Origin: Roseimicrobium gellanilyticum
GTDB lineage: Bacteria; Verrucomicrobiota; Verrucomicrobiia; Verrucomicrobiales; Verrucomicrobiaceae
Assembly: GCF_003315205.1 (NCBI RefSeq)
Contig: NZ_QNRR01000017.1
Span: 59,834 to 123,833 of the forward strand
DNA length: 64,000 bases
Reading direction: 5' to 3'
Within the stretch, counting starts at the first letter, position 1, and each line of letters opens with the position of its first letter. The notes below the pieces were generated by a model. That model was not told the DNA's origin. It did not search any database and was given only the letters and a program-made list of their open reading frames with translations. Of this stretch, positions 61,448 through 64,000 are shown in pieces. The position numbers were made by a program, and so were the translations under genes.

Positions 61448-63604
61448 TCACCGCTTGATTACCACCTTCGCCGCCTTCTCCACCGCAGCGATCGTCCGTT
61501 CAAAGGGGGTGGAGCATCCTCGCTGCGTGCAGGCGTCCTGCATCAGGTCACTGAGGTTGCCTCCGCCCGCAGGGGGATTCGGATCGGCGCCTGCAGCCAC
61601 GAGCATCTCGATGACGTTCGCGTTGCCGCCCGGATTCCGCGTGAAGACGGCGGTGGTCACTAAAACCAGCTGCGGTGGTCCTGGCGGATTGTCCGAGGCG
61701 GCGAATGCTCCTGCCTCCAGCAACAGCTTCACGCATTTCTCGAAGTCCGGCGCGGGTCGCTGGTTGTCGTAGGGATGCGAATTCCACACCGCATTCCACA
61801 GCGGTTGCTTCAGGTCGCTTATGTCATCCCGTTTGCCACGATGAGCGAGGAGTTCGGCGAGCGCCTCGTGGTGCCCCTCGGAGGCGGCCGCATCGAAGGC
61901 ATTCTCCTCGGGGCTCGGCGCGAGCGGCACGCCTTTCCTGAGCGCCACGCGTACGGCATCCAGCTCACCCAGGCGGGCCGCTGACGGCAACGCGGCCTTC
62001 CAGAACTCCGGCTTCTCGGCAAAGGAGGGCGCTGCCTGCAAAAGCTCCCGCACCTTCGCACCGTCTTTCATCGCGAGGTGGAACGCGAGGTCGGAGACGC
62101 CCTTCGCGCCTGCCTCCCGCAGAATCTTCGCCACGTCTGCGTGACGGTTCATGATGGCGATCTGGAGCAGACCGCCCGGCCTCTCGCCTGCGTTGGGGTC
62201 AGCCCCGTGCTTGAGCAGGATCTTCGCCGTTTTGAGAGAGCCGAAGATCGCACACTCCTCCAGCGGCAGTATCTGGAAGTCGGCCGACGGGCCCCATTGC
62301 CCTTTCTCATTCGCCTTCGCGCCATGCTTCAGCAACACTTCCGCCACCTCGGCCTGATCTCTGTGTGCCGCTGCGACCAGGGCTCTCTGGGCCGCGGCGG
62401 GATCCATCTTGCCGCGCGCCTCGATCACCGCCTCCATCGCACCAGCGGAAGCATTCCCGTAGACCATGTCGCTGAAGAGAGCGTCGCCACCCTCCACCTT
62501 CGCGCCTGCAGCGATCAGCTTGCGGGCGATCTCCGCGTTCCGCGCGCCAGAGAGGGGTGTCCGGCCAAACGTGTCCACATGGTTGGGATCCACGCCGGCG
62601 GCGAGCAGCAGTTCGACCGTGCGCGCGTCTCCCGCGTCAAAGAGCGGTGTCTGGCCAAACTCGTCCACACAGTTGGGATCCACGCCGGCGGCGAGCAGCA
62701 GTTCGACCGTGCGCGCGCCTCCCGCGTCAAAGAGGAGGTTCCGTTTGTTGTCGCCGCTCATCTTCGGATCGAGCCCTTGCTTCAGCATCCACTCGACCAT
62801 GTCCGCCCCACCGTAGCGGGCGATATAGGTGAGAATGCTCACATTGCGCCCGAAGAGCCTGGCATGCACGTTCGCCCCGCGCGCCTTCAGCAGTTCTGCG
62901 ATGGCTACGGACTTGGTGAGGCAGAGCGGTGTGTAGTCCCAGCCGGGATGCTTCGGCTGATCCACGGCAGCCCCACGATCAAGCAGCAGCCGCACCGCTT
63001 CGATCTGGCTCTTGACCGCAGCTTGGGTCAGTGGCGTGTGCCGGCTCGTGGCCACGCAGTTCACGTTCACACCGGCATCGAGCAGCCGCCGGATGGTCGC
63101 CACATCACCCTTGCCTGCGGCCGCAACGAGTTCGTCCTGATCGGCCCGTTGCCGCCGCGTCTCGGTGGCCCGCCGCATGACCCACTCCGCCATCTCCGCG
63201 TCACCGGCATCGCGCCGGCCTTCCAGGCGGGCGGGATCGAGCCAGCTTGCGAGCATGGCATCGATCATCTCCTTGCGTCCGCCTCGGACCGCCTCCGTGA
63301 GCAGCGCGTCGTCCGGCTGCCAGTCCTTGCACAGGAGTGTCTTGCGCAGTTCACCCAGCAGGACCGTGAAGGCCGGCAGTTCGCCGTCGCGCACCAGTCC
63401 GTCGAGTAGTCCCTTGGCACTGGTGTCATCGAACGAGCGCTTTTCCAATGACTTCGTGATGAGCCGGGAGACCTCCGCGGCATCCCCCGCGCGTGCCGCC
63501 GCGAGGAGGGAGGCCTCGATCTTCGTGGGTTCCGGACTCGCAGCCAGTCCGGCTGCCACGGAAAAAAACAGCAGAACGGCGGGAAGGACAGTGCGTGTCT
63601 TCAT
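61448..63604 (-). CDS. exported ankyrin-repeat protein
   Basis: A 718-residue protein. ATG 63604 gives a Sec signal peptide (residues 1-22; TVLPAVLLFFSVAAGLAAS). From about residue 140 the protein is built of ankyrin repeats (for example HTPLTQAAVKSQIEAVRLLLDRGA). Two neighbouring units near residues 290-350 (TVELLLAAGVDPN twice) are almost identical, encoded by a 90-base direct repeat. Ankyrin repeats bind proteins; an export signal points to a periplasmic or surface role. Upstream in-frame sequence to 63694 adds a non-conserved extension and was left out. Confidence 0.88.
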   Translation of the reverse strand: MKTRTVLPAVLLFFSVAAGLAASPEPTKIEASLLAAARAGDAAEVSRLITKSLEKRSFDDTSAKGLLDGLVRDGELPAFTVLLGELRKTLLCKDWQPDDALLTEAVRGGRKEMIDAMLASWLDPARLEGRRDAGDAEMAEWVMRRATETRRQRADQDELVAAAGKGDVATIRRLLDAGVNVNCVATSRHTPLTQAAVKSQIEAVRLLLDRGAAVDQPKHPGWDYTPLCLTKSVAIAELLKARGANVHARLFGRNVSILTYIARYGGADMVEWMLKQGLDPKMSGDNKRNLLFDAGGARTVELLLAAGVDPNCVDEFGQTPLFDAGDARTVELLLAAGVDPNHVDTFGRTPLSGARNAEIARKLIAAGAKVEGGDALFSDMVYGNASAGAMEAVIEARGKMDPAAAQRALVAAAHRDQAEVAEVLLKHGAKANEKGQWGPSADFQILPLEECAIFGSLKTAKILLKHGADPNAGERPGGLLQIAIMNRHADVAKILREAGAKGVSDLAFHLAMKDGAKVRELLQAAPSFAEKPEFWKAALPSAARLGELDAVRVALRKGVPLAPSPEENAFDAAASEGHHEALAELLAHRGKRDDISDLKQPLWNAVWNSHPYDNQRPAPDFEKCVKLLLEAGAFAASDNPPGPPQLVLVTTAVFTRNPGGNANVIEMLVAAGADPNPPAGGGNLSDLMQDACTQRGCSTPFERTIAAVEKAAKVVIKR
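62557..62736 (-). repeat. 90-base tandem repeat in the ankyrin gene
   Basis: Two copies at a 90-base offset. The core 62582-62644 matches 62672-62734 at 62 of 63 positions. Each copy codes for about one ankyrin unit (30 residues), so the repeat arose by recent in-frame duplication. Confidence 0.85.
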
Positions 63605-63715
63605 GGCGATTACGCGGAGGGTACCAGATCCCAAAAATGATAGCACCAAGAAAAAAACGTCCCAGCACTTCCCAGCATCCCGCATCTCATCCACTCGCCA
63701 GGACCAAGGAGCGGA

Positions 63716-64000
63716 CTATGGCTTCTCTTTGTGTAGTTCTCCGAGCATCTCGATCAGGGCGTCCACCATCTTCACCGAGGCGTCGATCTGTACCTTGTTG
63801 ACGCCGATCCATGTCTCGTAGCCGCCGAGCTTGTGCTGAGCGGGTGTCGGCAGGTAGCCATGCGAGCCGTTGGCGATGGAAATGTTCATCAGAGGACGGA
63901 TCGGACTGCGCTGCTTCAGCTCCAGGCCGATCTCAGCAAACACCTCGAAAGGCATCGCTGCGACGGCCAGGTCGCCGATACGGTGCGTCTGCACGATGAC
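63716..64000 (-). CDS. neutral/alkaline ceramidase-like protein, C-terminal fragment (5' end outside window)
   Basis: Only the last 94 residues are visible; the frame is open to the window end. THRIGDLAVAAMPFEVFAEIGLELK and NISIANGSHGYLPT (read in parts) match the C-terminal part of the neutral ceramidase N-terminal domain family common in Planctomycetota and Verrucomicrobiota, where a conserved ANGSxGYxP stretch follows the EVF/GEAF strand. Such proteins are usually exported and about 430-500 residues long; most are not proven ceramidases. The catalytic part lies outside the window. Confidence 0.72.
   Translation of the reverse strand, partial: VIVQTHRIGDLAVAAMPFEVFAEIGLELKQRSPIRPLMNISIANGSHGYLPTPAQHKLGGYETWIGVNKVQIDASVKMVDALIEMLGELHKEKP

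Noticed and set aside
1..64000. CRISPR arrays, rRNA and tRNA genes, and insertion sequences with transposase genes.
   Set aside because: No regular spaced repeats, no recognisable RNA gene and no transposase reading frame were found by eye; a tRNA scan could still find a missed gene.

Overview
The window is GC-rich (AT-rich only in a few intergenic stretches), densely coded and organised in long same-strand operons. Gene content suggests a Gram-negative-type bacterium, most likely of the phylum Verrucomicrobiota: a secretin, AsmA-like protein and heptose genes point to an outer membrane, and an SHD1-like/hydrolase exported protein, a bi-domain dehydrogenase/Gfo-Idh fusion and a ceramidase-like fragment are typical of the Planctomycetota/Verrucomicrobiota group. 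This assignment is inference; no rRNA or tRNA gene was seen.

Layout. 1-6.1 kb: the end of a large Sel1-repeat membrane protein, a FIST sensor protein, a universal stress protein, a UbiA-like membrane protein and a SixA-like phosphatase. 6.15-22.6 kb, all on the minus strand: an exopolysaccharide/O-antigen cluster of the Wzx/Wzy type. It holds a nucleotide-sugar dehydrogenase, a heparinase II/III-like protein, a bi-domain oxidoreductase, an asparagine-synthase-type amidotransferase, three GT4 glycosyltransferases, a methyltransferase, a polymerase/ligase, a flippase, GmhA and a heptose kinase. Upstream on the same strand lie a DAHP synthase, a 408-base leader and a NusG paralogue that may act as an RfaH/UpxY-like antiterminator. 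An AsmA-like protein follows at 24.7-27.4 kb.

29.3-47.7 kb is the most unusual part: two converging operons that together encode a type IV filament machine. The plus-strand operon carries a prepilin, a GspL-like protein (equivalent of PilM+PilN), PilO/GspM-like and PilP-like proteins, a secretin, an unknown protein, a GspE/PilB ATPase, a GspF/PilC platform protein, a second prepilin and an ABC transporter with a partner protein, recalling Myxococcus pilGHI. The minus-strand operon carries two secreted unknown proteins, PilV-, PilW- and PilX-like minor pilins and a PilT-like ATPase. It mixes type II secretion and type IV pilus traits. No prepilin peptidase lies in the window.

48.0-52.3 kb: a small conserved protein, a MidA-like methyltransferase (a complex I assembly factor family), a possible double-psi beta-barrel exported protein and TrpE. 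52.4-60.0 kb: nuoH-I-J-K-L-M-N, the membrane part of respiratory complex I plus NuoI, without nuoA-G. A perfect CRP-type palindrome lies between nuoH and a divergent exported hydrolase. The right end holds an exported ankyrin-repeat protein and the end of a neutral ceramidase-like gene.
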